DNA from: Paraburkholderia lacunae
GTDB lineage: Bacteria > Pseudomonadota > Gammaproteobacteria > Burkholderiales > Burkholderiaceae
Direction: 5' to 3'
Length of the DNA: 64,000 nucleotides
NCBI RefSeq assembly: GCF_003353175.1
Contig: NZ_QHKS01000026.1
Location: forward strand, 1-64,000
Shown here piece by piece: positions 26,139 through 33,566 of this stretch. The translations under genes and the position numbers were made by a program. Every line of letters begins with the position of its first letter. Position 1 is the first letter of the stretch. A model generated the notes under the pieces. The model saw only the letters and a program-made list of their open reading frames with translations. It was not told the DNA's origin and searched no databases.

Positions 26139-26298
26139 CTATCGTGTTGAAAAACTCGTTGATGATCGGTCTAGCGAGGTTTTCAGGGTCGTCTTACCCT
26201 TAGCCGATACTCGCGAGCGGTTTGTAGACCGATCTGAGAGGTCGATTTTTTTACGGGCAGTTCGAAAGCGGCGCGCGGCGAGTTTTTCAACACAATAG
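26139..26298. mobile_element. 160-bp element with 20-bp terminal inverted repeats
   Basis: CTATCGTGTTGAAAAACTCG (26139-26158) faces its inverted copy with one mismatch at 26279-26298. The interior has no convincing ORF. The layout is that of a miniature inverted-repeat element or the fused ends of a lost insertion sequence. No target duplication is obvious. The rest of 26042-26575 shows nothing else. Confidence 0.65.
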
Positions 26299-26575
26299 AC
26301 CCCAAGCCGACCTTTACGTATCCCGAAAGCGGACGCTCAGCACGGTGACGGTTTGAGCGCGGCAGGATAAGCAACCTGACCTGAAGTTCAAGGATCGACG
26401 CCGGCGTTTCCAGAAAATATGCGGGCGATCAGTTTGGATACAGAGGCGTCGACAACGCGAAAATCTGCCCGCGCCTTCCGCTTCTGCAAAGCTGGTCTGC
26501 CGCATCATTGTCGATCGTCCATTCCGTGTGCTGGGCTGGCCAATTCGACTGCGTGGTGCAGTTCGTGCATGTCGG

Positions 26576-27244
26576 TCACGCCGTCCGCGCCGCGGCTCGC
26601 TTGCGACGCGCCTCCGCAGTTTCGGCGCATGCCTGGCTCACCAGCGCCTGCGCTGCCCACGCAGCGGCGGTGAGCGCCTCGTCGACGCTCGCGCCACCGA
26701 TGTCGCGGACCGCCAGCGCGGCCTCGCTGCCCATCACCATCGACAGCGCGTGCGCGAGGCGTCTGCGCGCCGACGGCGCCAGCTCGCCTTTCAGCGACTC
26801 GACGATCGGCTCGATGTATTTCATTCGCCGGCCGGGCCGCGGCGGCCGCACGCTCGGGTCGTTTTCGAGCCATACGGCCATGAACGAGCGCTCCATCATG
26901 TGCAGGCCGACTTCGTCATCGAGCAACAGCTTCATCATTTCGCGCGCGGCGCGCGAGATGCCTTCCGCCGGGTTGTCGCCAGAGCGCCAGAAGCGCTCCA
27001 GCGGCAGCATCCCACGTTCGGTGGCTGTCTCGCTAACCAGCGCTTCGACCGACGAGAAATAGCGATAGGCGGTGGCGCGTGACACCAGCGCGCGCTCGGC
27101 CACCTCGGCGAACGTAGGGTTGCGCCCTTCGTCGCGAAGCGCCAGCGCGGCGTCGATCAGTGCCTGGCGCGTGCGGCGCTTCTGGTTCGCGCGGCCGTCG
27201 GTCTCGACGTCATCCGCGCGGCGGCTTGACTTTCTGTTGGGCAT
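26576..27244 (-). CDS. TetR-family transcriptional regulator
   Basis: A 222-residue repressor-type protein with the N-terminal helix-turn-helix (TRQALIDAALALRDE, FAEVAERALVSRATAYRYFSS) at residues 25-72 and an all-helical ligand domain. The start is ATG 27244. It is divergent from the 27320 and 27785 genes across a 75-bp gap that holds a 16-bp palindrome, so it probably represses that operon and itself. Confidence 0.85.
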   Translation of the reverse strand: MPNRKSSRRADDVETDGRANQKRRTRQALIDAALALRDEGRNPTFAEVAERALVSRATAYRYFSSVEALVSETATERGMLPLERFWRSGDNPAEGISRAAREMMKLLLDDEVGLHMMERSFMAVWLENDPSVRPPRPGRRMKYIEPIVESLKGELAPSARRRLAHALSMVMGSEAALAVRDIGGASVDEALTAAAWAAQALVSQACAETAEARRKRAAARTA

Positions 27245-27253
27245 GAAAAATAA

Positions 27254-27269
27254 TGAGACATGTGTCTTA
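27254..27269. promoter_or_regulatory. Candidate TetR operator
   Basis: TGAGACATGTGTCTTA is an imperfect palindrome with perfect AGACA/TGTCT arms, ten bases upstream of the tetR start and in the shared divergent promoter region. Confidence 0.6.
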
Positions 27270-27319
27270 TGAAGTGACTGAATTCTCATTATAGACGCTT
27301 GTCCACCCAAGGGGAATCT

Positions 27320-27754
27320 ATGGACGCCGCATCGCAGCAGACCTTCGATCGCATGATCGACCGCCACTTCCGTTTCGAGGCCGAAGACGACGTCGATGGC
27401 GTTTTGAGCACAATGGTCGACGATGTCGAGCACGACGTTGTCGGCTATCCCCCCGGCCCGCTGCGCGGTAAGACTGCCGCTCGTGGCTTCTACGACACCT
27501 TGTTCGCCGACCTGTCGGGCGAGAAGGTGACCACGCTGCGGCGTTACTACGGGCCGGACTTCGTGGTCGACGAGAGCCTGTGGGAAGGGACCGCACCCGG
27601 TGCGCCGTTCGGCATTCCCGGCCACGGACGCAACCTGAGTTTCCGCCTGCTGCACGTGTTCGAGATGGCGCCCGACGGGCAGATCAGGCGCGAGAACGTG
27701 TGGCTCGATTTCGCGTCGATCCTGCAGCAGCTCAACGCGCCGCAGACCACCTGA
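27320..27754 (+). CDS. SnoaL/NTF2-like protein
   Basis: A 144-residue protein of the cystatin-like NTF2 fold. Features are an N-terminal helix with FDRMIDRHFRFEAEDDV, YPPGPLRGKTAARGFYDTLF, and a C-terminal strand LLHVFEMAPDGQIRRENVW. Family members are small cyclases, isomerases or hydrolases, and the substrate cannot be predicted. The start is ATG 27320 behind AAGGGGA. It is first in a two-gene unit with 27785 and divergent from tetR. Confidence 0.7.
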   Translation: MDAASQQTFDRMIDRHFRFEAEDDVDGVLSTMVDDVEHDVVGYPPGPLRGKTAARGFYDTLFADLSGEKVTTLRRYYGPDFVVDESLWEGTAPGAPFGIPGHGRNLSFRLLHVFEMAPDGQIRRENVWLDFASILQQLNAPQTT

Positions 27755-27784
27755 GACCGGCATGGACCATCGAGGAGCAATGAC

Positions 27785-28210
27785 ATGAACGACAACCCGC
27801 GCGCTCGCGCCTGGCTCCGGCTGGCAGCCGTTTACTTCGCCGTCGGGGTGACTCTCGGCGTGGTGATGGGCGCCTCGGGCGACCATTCGCTGTTCCCGGT
27901 GCACGCCCACATCAACCTGCTCGGCTGGGTCTCGATGGCGCTGTTCGGACTGATCGGCACGGCCTACCCGTCGGTCAGCGTAGGACGCGTCGCCTGCGCG
28001 CAATTCTGGATGCACAACGTCGGCGTGCCGGTGATGCTCGGTGCGCTGACGCTCAGGCTCAAGGGCACCGAGGCCGCCGAGCCGATGATCGGCGTCGCGT
28101 CCATCATCGTGGGGTTGAGCGCGCTGCTGTTCGCCTGGCTTGTATTCACGCGCATCGGCGGGCAGAGCCGGTCGGCGCAGCCTGCCGGCCAACGACGCGG
28201 CGCCGCTTAG
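27785..28210 (+). CDS. Small membrane protein resembling a cbb3-type oxidase subunit I fragment
   Basis: A 141-residue membrane protein with four hydrophobic segments. The motif HAHINLLGWVSMALFGLIGTAYP near residue 40 resembles the heme-ligand helix of heme-copper oxidase subunit I and of small stand-alone relatives. It lacks the other heme and copper ligands, so it is not a functional oxidase. It follows the SnoaL-like gene by 30 bases and is probably cotranscribed under TetR control. Confidence 0.65.
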   Translation: MNDNPRARAWLRLAAVYFAVGVTLGVVMGASGDHSLFPVHAHINLLGWVSMALFGLIGTAYPSVSVGRVACAQFWMHNVGVPVMLGALTLRLKGTEAAEPMIGVASIIVGLSALLFAWLVFTRIGGQSRSAQPAGQRRGAA

Positions 28211-28271
28211 GTCAGTCGCCTGCTGGTGTAGGAAGAGCAGGGGAGGACTGGCCGAACCCGGAAGTTCGAAG

Positions 28272-28293
28272 CCGGCGACGATTGCGTCGCCGG
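28272..28293 (+). terminator. Short GC hairpin after the 27785 gene
   Basis: CCGGCGACG, ATTG loop and CGTCGCCGG form a 9-bp perfect stem 62 bases after the stop. There is no U-run, so termination is tentative. The rest of 28294-28679 shows no supportable gene. Confidence 0.45.
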
Positions 28294-28679
28294 AGACTCA
28301 GCCCCCTACTTCGCTTGTCGACCCCACTGCGGCCGATCGACGCTGTGCAGTCTATGCGACCGCTTCCGGGATGTAACGGACATCCGCTCGCTGGGGCTCG
28401 CCGGCAAGTCATCCGCTAAAAGAGGCGCGATGCAGAGCCAGCGTGTCGCACAGAGCGGACGCGATGCGGGCGGCGGATTCACGCGCCGACAGGCAACTTC
28501 ATCGGCCTCATCAGTAACGATTGCGCGGCCCAAAGCGACGTTGCCGCGACGACAGAAGGCGAAAGGGTACCGTGAACCCGACCATGCGTGCAGGTATGTG
28601 CCGCAAGAGTACCAGGGTGTCTTGCTGGTGGATCCGCAGCGGCGCAGTCGCAAGCAAGCGGGGCTCCGCGAACGGCAGG

Positions 28680-29603
28680 TCATCGGTCGAACCAGCGGTA
28701 CTGGATGGTGAGCGAGATAGCCTTGTAGTCGCCGCCCACCCGCGCGACGAGTCCCTTCGACGCGGCCAGCTTCGCGGACCAGCCGCGCGCAAAGGGCACC
28801 GAAAGCGTCAGTCCGAAACGCGTATTGGCCTGCCGGTCCTGATTTTCCCGGCCGTCGACCGAGGTGCGTCCGCCGGCGAAATAGCCGACATCGCCGGCCA
28901 GCCATAGCCCGGCCCGGAAGTTGTAGCCCGCATGCAACTGCACGGTGCAAAGCGGCGCCTGACCTCGCGTGTGGGCGAGGAAGAAGTCCGAATTGTCCGT
29001 AAAGAACCAGATTCCGGCGGACACTTCATAAAACCAGTTGCCGACCGGCTGTGAGATGCCAATCTCCGGTTTGACCGACCACCGGTTGGCACCTACGTTG
29101 ACGAGGTGCGAGTCCACGTATTGTCCGGTAGGCGCGGTCACGGTCAGGCTCACGCCGACGGAGGTGGCAGGCGCGCGGCGCGCGAACTCTTCGGGTGATA
29201 AAGCGGGACCGCCGATCAGGTTGAATGCGAAGCGCAGTCGCAGATCGCCGAGACCCGCGCGATGGATTTCCTGCGGGGCGTCCACTACATTCCCGCTGAG
29301 GTTGCCGCGGGCGAATGGCATGGCTAGACCGAATGACGCCGCGTGACCCGCGATGCCGAAGGTTTGCACATAGCCGAGCGTAAAAAAGTTGAGGTTTGCG
29401 TGAACGTTGGTGATGGGCAGCGACGGGTCGGTCAGCACGTCGCCAGTCAGGAACGCATAGGTCGCGGCGAGAAAATGGGTGCCGACCGGCGACGCCGAGT
29501 ACGTCCGCGGCTCCAGTTCCTGGGCGAAGGCGCTGGGCGCTGCAGGCAGGAGGAAGAGCAGGCACGCGGGCAGAAGTGTCCGGGCCGAGGGCGGACACCT
29601 CAT
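28680..29603 (-). CDS. Outer-membrane MetA/phenol-degradation-type transporter-like protein
   Basis: A 307-residue protein with a signal peptide (residues 1-27, LLPACLLFLLPAAPSAFAQ) and an amphipathic beta-rich body ending in IQYRWFDR, i.e. a terminal aromatic typical of outer-membrane barrels. Phrases such as YVQTFGIAGHAASFGLAMPF and GDLRLRFAFNLIGGPALSP fit the PF13557 family seen in aromatic degradation clusters. The cargo is unknown. No catabolic gene is adjacent. Confidence 0.7.
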   Translation of the reverse strand: MRCPPSARTLLPACLLFLLPAAPSAFAQELEPRTYSASPVGTHFLAATYAFLTGDVLTDPSLPITNVHANLNFFTLGYVQTFGIAGHAASFGLAMPFARGNLSGNVVDAPQEIHRAGLGDLRLRFAFNLIGGPALSPEEFARRAPATSVGVSLTVTAPTGQYVDSHLVNVGANRWSVKPEIGISQPVGNWFYEVSAGIWFFTDNSDFFLAHTRGQAPLCTVQLHAGYNFRAGLWLAGDVGYFAGGRTSVDGRENQDRQANTRFGLTLSVPFARGWSAKLAASKGLVARVGGDYKAISLTIQYRWFDR

Positions 29604-29859
29604 CGTCGGTCAACCAGGGCACGGTGCTGACGCATGGCGTAGAGCCGCGAGGCGAGAAGGCGCGATGTTCCGGGCGACTCTCATATTGACACCCGATACC
29701 GGCTCATATGTTCCGCATCCTCCGCCTCATTCTGCCTTTCGTTTCGAATGCCATGGCATCGGCATACGCTTGCGGGGCCCTGCATTGCCGCATCGATGAC
29801 GGCGTGGTCGCACTCTTTGACACCACGCCGAAATGAGTACCACCGGACCGGCTACCGGG

Positions 29860-30153
29860 CTAGCGGCAACCCTGGCTGTTCGCCGTTTTGTAACACGTCT
29901 GCCCGTTCGGGGCCTTATAGACGCCTTTGCCGTTTTTCATCTTCACTTCACCGCCGTGACCCGTCTGCACTGTGGTCACGCCCACGGAGTTCGTTTGCGC
30001 CTTCACTGCGTTGCCCGTGTTCGGGTTATAGCGCACTGCGTTTTCGCCGTTGCCGCATGTGGTCGTTCCGCGTGCGTTCGTCGTGCACTGAGCTGCAAAG
30101 CCGCTCGAAGAAAGCAGCGCGCATAGCAGCATTGCCAGGGCTTTCGCTTTCAT
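29860..30153 (-). CDS. Small exported protein, 97 residues
   Basis: The product has a signal peptide (MKAKALAMLLCALLSSSGFAAQ) and a short mature part with four Cys (CTTNARGTTTC, TCYKTANSQGC) and a Gly/Lys-rich middle. The Cys could form two disulfides in the periplasm. The family is unrecognised, but this type is common in Burkholderiaceae. The start is ATG 30153. Confidence 0.65.
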   Translation of the reverse strand: MKAKALAMLLCALLSSSGFAAQCTTNARGTTTCGNGENAVRYNPNTGNAVKAQTNSVGVTTVQTGHGGEVKMKNGKGVYKAPNGQTCYKTANSQGCR

Positions 30154-30563
30154 GATCGCTCCTCCCGCCGTACGGCGGTCTGTTCCCTGAGTAACAGCAT
30201 AGGCCGTCATTTCTCGACGCGTGGGGAGCACTGTGAGACGTTCTGCGCACGGGCGCCTCGTGGTCGTCGCTTGCTCCTCGACGTAGTCGGTCGTGTGCCG
30301 CAGAGGCAGATCCAGCGGACTGCGCCGTTTATACGCGTGTTTTCGGGTTCAGGATCAGATTCGGTTGCAGTCCCTCCCAGTTCGAATCCGAAAGCAGAAT
30401 AGCCCACAAGAAGCCCCGAAGTTGACCGACGACAGGTGGCGCGTGATGGGCACCGGATGGTCTTTGAGCGTTGGCTCTCGCACTGCGCCGCTGATACGCT
30501 TCCGTCGATTCAGCGCCCTGCAGGAGAAAAATCAGGGCCAAGGCCAAGCGGGATCATTCAACG

Positions 30564-30615
30564 TAGCGGGCCTCCCCACCGTCGCCCGTCAGGGCGGCGG
30601 TGGGGAGGCCCGCTA
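30564..30615. repeat. Near-perfect 52-base hairpin
   Basis: TAGCGGGCCTCCCCACCG at 30564-30581 is repeated inverted at 30598-30615, and an inner CGCCC-GTCA-GGGCG stem extends it. It lies in the 620-base gene-poor stretch 30154-30776, which shows nothing else supportable. It may be a terminator or a palindromic extragenic element. Confidence 0.8.
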
Positions 30616-30776
30616 ATGGGTGTCGACGATTTGTTTGCTTGACCGGCTTTGGGTGTTGAGGCGCGCCCGCTATCGCGTCATGAGACCGGTGCAAGAATAT
30701 GATTGCGACTGATGGCTGCGCGGCGCAGTCGATGAACGTGGACGGCAACGCTTATCGACTGCACTCACGCGCGGAG

Positions 30777-31973
30777 TCAGGCCTGAACGAGGTTGGGAAT
30801 CTGCACGTCGGGATTCACGTCCGCCTCATAGTCCACCCCTGCGATCTCGAAGCCGAACAGGCGCAGAAATTCCGTCTTGTAGCCGCTGAAGTCGGTGAGT
30901 TCGTAGATGTTGTCGCTGGTGACCTGATTCCAGAGTTGCTGGACGCGGGCTTGCACATCCGGGTCGAGTTCCTTGTAGTCCGCACGCAGACGGCCTTCGT
31001 CATCCACGAGCGGCGCCGCGCCGTAGAGGCTGTCTTTGTAGAGCCCGTAGACCTGCTCGATGCAGCCTTCGTGCGTGCCTTTCTCCTTCATGACCTTGAA
31101 GAGCAGCGACAGATACAGCGGCATCATCGGAATCGCGGAGCTCGCCTGGGTGACGACCGCCTTGAGCACCGAGACGCGTGCGTCGCCGCCTCGCGCCGCC
31201 AGTTTCTCGCGGATGCCGAGCACCTTGCGGTCCAGATCCTTCTTGGCCGCGCCGATGGAGCCGTTCCAGTAGATATCGTGCGTGATCTTTTCGCCGAGAT
31301 AGGTGAAGGCGGTGGTCTTCGCGCCTTCGGCCAGCACGCCGGCGTCGAGCAGGGCGTCGATCCACATCTGCCAGTCTTCGCCGCCCATCACCGCGACGGT
31401 GTGGTCGATTTCGTCTTGCGTCGCGGGCTCCAGAACGGTTTCCTTGACGACTTCCTTGTCGGTGTCGATGCCGCGCAGGTTGACGGCCTTGCCGACCGGC
31501 TTCAGCGTCGAGCTGAACACCTCGCCGGTTTTGGGGTGCGTGCGCTTCGGCGCGGCCAGACTGTAGACCACCAGATCGACCTGACCGAGATCGCGTTTGA
31601 TGACCTCGATGGTGCGCTGCTTGATCTCGTCCGAGAACGCGTCGCCATTGATGCCCGTCGCGTACAGACCCTTGGCCGCGGCGAATTTCTCGAAAGCCGC
31701 GGTGTTGTACCAGCCCGCGGTGCCCGGCTTGGTCTCACTGCCGGCGCGCTCGAAAAACACGCCGAGCGTGGCAGCGTCCGAACCGAACGCGGCGCTGATG
31801 CGCGCGGCCAGGCCGTAGCCCGTCGATGCACCGATCACCAGTACTTTCTTCGGACCATGGGCGATGGGACCGCGTGCGGTGACGTAGTCGATCTGTTCCC
31901 TGACGTTGGCCTCGCAGCCGACAGGATGCGTAGTCACGCAGATGAAGCCACGCACGCGCGGTTTGATGATCAT
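30777..31973 (-). CDS. fabV: Trans-2-enoyl-ACP/CoA reductase FabV
   Basis: A 398-residue enoyl reductase of the FabV/Ter family, catalysing the last step of fatty acid elongation with NADH. Visible marks are the N-terminal MIIKPRVRGFICVTTHPVGC, the nucleotide-binding VLVIGASTGYGLAARI near 45, and the FabV-type Tyr-X8-Lys active site in YWNGSIGAAKKDLD near 235. The length equals the family norm. FabV enzymes are known to be insensitive to triclosan. A GTACGATAT direct repeat (32044-32060) lies upstream and is of unknown role. Confidence 0.93.
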   Translation of the reverse strand: MIIKPRVRGFICVTTHPVGCEANVREQIDYVTARGPIAHGPKKVLVIGASTGYGLAARISAAFGSDAATLGVFFERAGSETKPGTAGWYNTAAFEKFAAAKGLYATGINGDAFSDEIKQRTIEVIKRDLGQVDLVVYSLAAPKRTHPKTGEVFSSTLKPVGKAVNLRGIDTDKEVVKETVLEPATQDEIDHTVAVMGGEDWQMWIDALLDAGVLAEGAKTTAFTYLGEKITHDIYWNGSIGAAKKDLDRKVLGIREKLAARGGDARVSVLKAVVTQASSAIPMMPLYLSLLFKVMKEKGTHEGCIEQVYGLYKDSLYGAAPLVDDEGRLRADYKELDPDVQARVQQLWNQVTSDNIYELTDFSGYKTEFLRLFGFEIAGVDYEADVNPDVQIPNLVQA

Positions 31974-32074
31974 GAAGCCCCCTGTTGTTTGAGATTCCGC
32001 GATTATATTGGGAGCCGACGATCGCCGGAAATGGGCTTAAACGTACGATATGTACGATATCGATGTACCCGCAA

Positions 32075-32512
32075 CTACTTCCCTGGCGGCAGCGGAACGC
32101 TCCTGCTTCTCGTTCCTATCGCGCCGGACGCGGCGGCCCGCAGGATGCGGCGGAAGGTAGGGCATTCCATATGGCTCGGCGCAGGGCAGGCAGCGGCGTG
32201 CCGCAGGCCGTCGCGCATCGCGCTCAGTTTGCGGATCGTCCTGTCCAGTTCCTCCGCCTTGGCCGCGAGCATCTGCCGGTCGATGCGCGGCTGATCCTCC
32301 GGCCCGAACATCAGGGCAATCTCATCCAGCGAGAAACCGGCGGCACGCCCCAGCGCGATCAGCGCCAACCGGTCCAGCACGCCCGCATCGAACAGGCGGC
32401 GCAGTCCTCGCCTGCCGGTAGAGGCAATCAGCCCCTTTTCCTCGTAAAAGCGCAGCGTCGATGCGGGAATGCCCGATCGCTGCGCCACCTCGGCGATGTC
32501 CAGCTTGATCAC
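32075..32512 (-). CDS. MerR-family transcriptional regulator
   Basis: A 145-residue regulator with an N-terminal MerR helix-turn-helix (LDIAEVAQRSGIPASTLRFYEEKGLI) and a coiled-coil dimerisation helix near residues 75-105. A C-terminal Cys pair occurs in CPAPSHMEC, possibly a metal or redox site. It is divergent from the methyltransferase gene. The MerR-type 19-bp-spacer promoter between them is the likely target. Confidence 0.85.
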   Translation of the reverse strand: MIKLDIAEVAQRSGIPASTLRFYEEKGLIASTGRRGLRRLFDAGVLDRLALIALGRAAGFSLDEIALMFGPEDQPRIDRQMLAAKAEELDRTIRKLSAMRDGLRHAAACPAPSHMECPTFRRILRAAASGAIGTRSRSVPLPPGK

Positions 32513-32515
32513 CTC

Positions 32516-32546
32516 TTGACCTCAAGTCGACTTGAACTTGCATAGT
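32516..32546 (+). promoter_or_regulatory. MerR-type promoter with 19-bp spacer
   Basis: TTGACC (32516-32521) and CATAGT (32541-32546) are separated by 19 bp, longer than the usual 17. The perfect palindrome TCAAGTCGACTTGA (32522-32535) occupies the spacer. This is the classical architecture activated by MerR proteins through DNA distortion. It reads toward the methyltransferase at 32587. Confidence 0.7.
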
Positions 32547-32586
32547 TTAGCTTCCGCTCCCCGGGGGCAAGCAAAGGACAACGACC

Positions 32587-33468
32587 ATGGATCTCACACG
32601 CGGGACCGAAAACGAGCAGGCGGCGCTCTGGAACGGCAGCGCCGGACGCGCCTGGGTGGCGGCGCAGGAGATGCTCGACCAGATGTACAAGCCGTTCGAA
32701 GACCTGCTCGCCGACATGATTTGCGCCGGCTCCGGGCGCCGCGTGCTCGACGTCGGTTGCGGCACGGGCGCCACGACGCTGGCTCTCGCGCGGCGGCTCG
32801 GCGCGAAGGGCCATTGCATCGGCGCCGATGTGTCGGCTCCGATGATCGCCGCCGCCCAGGCGCGCGCCGAGCGGGAGGGTTCGACGGCAAGCTTCGTTCG
32901 TGCCGACTTGCAGATCCATGCTTTCGAGCCGGCGAGCTTCGAAGCAATCATGTCGCGCTTCGGCGTGATGTTCTTCGACGATCCGGTCCTGGCCTTCGCA
33001 AACCTGCGGCGCGCCGCCAGCGACGGCGCCGAACTGCACTGCATCGTCTGGCGGAGTGCCGCGGACAATCCCTTCATGACCACCGCCGAGCGCGCCGCCG
33101 CGCCGCTGCTGCCGAATCTGCCCGCGCGCCGGCCGGGCGAGCCGGGGCAGTTCTCCTTCGCAGACCGGCAGCGCGTGTCGTCCATCCTGGAAGCAAGCGG
33201 CTGGGCCGGGATCGACATCCGGCCGCTCGATGTGGAGTGCACCATGCCCGAGAAGGAGCTGGTCGGCTACTTCGCCCGGCTCGGCCCTGTCGGCCGGATC
33301 CTTCAGGAGGCGGACCAGCGGACGCGCACGCAAGTCATCGAAACGGTCCGCGCGGCCTTTGCTCCCTATGTGCATGGAACCGAAGTTCGCTACACCGCTG
33401 CCTGCTGGATGATCTGCGCCCGGGCGCCGTCCGCGTCAGCCGTGTCGAAGGAGGCAGCCCATGAGTGA
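32587..33468 (+). CDS. Class I SAM-dependent methyltransferase
   Basis: A 293-residue methyltransferase with motif I VLDVGCGTGATTLALARR near residue 53, an acidic motif in CIGADVSAPMI, and the post-motif FGVMFFDDPVLAFANLRRAA. The start is ATG 32587. The gene is controlled by a MerR-type promoter, so its substrate may be linked to a small-molecule or metal stress signal. The acceptor cannot be named. Confidence 0.8.
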   Translation: MDLTRGTENEQAALWNGSAGRAWVAAQEMLDQMYKPFEDLLADMICAGSGRRVLDVGCGTGATTLALARRLGAKGHCIGADVSAPMIAAAQARAEREGSTASFVRADLQIHAFEPASFEAIMSRFGVMFFDDPVLAFANLRRAASDGAELHCIVWRSAADNPFMTTAERAAAPLLPNLPARRPGEPGQFSFADRQRVSSILEASGWAGIDIRPLDVECTMPEKELVGYFARLGPVGRILQEADQRTRTQVIETVRAAFAPYVHGTEVRYTAACWMICARAPSASAVSKEAAHE

Positions 33469-33566
33469 CGCAACGGACTATCTGATGAGCGCTCTTTAGT
33501 GACCCGTTTAGTGACCCGTTTCCCGTCTTGGTACGATGCTGGCTTTCCGGTTGATGGAATGCCAGT

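Noticed and set aside
27785..28210. Functional cytochrome oxidase subunit I
   Set aside because: The protein is only 141 residues with a single heme-like helix motif and no other ligands.
28306..28950. ORFs around 28211-28680
   Set aside because: Composition is atypical, there is no ribosome binding site, and part overlaps the outer-membrane gene in antisense.
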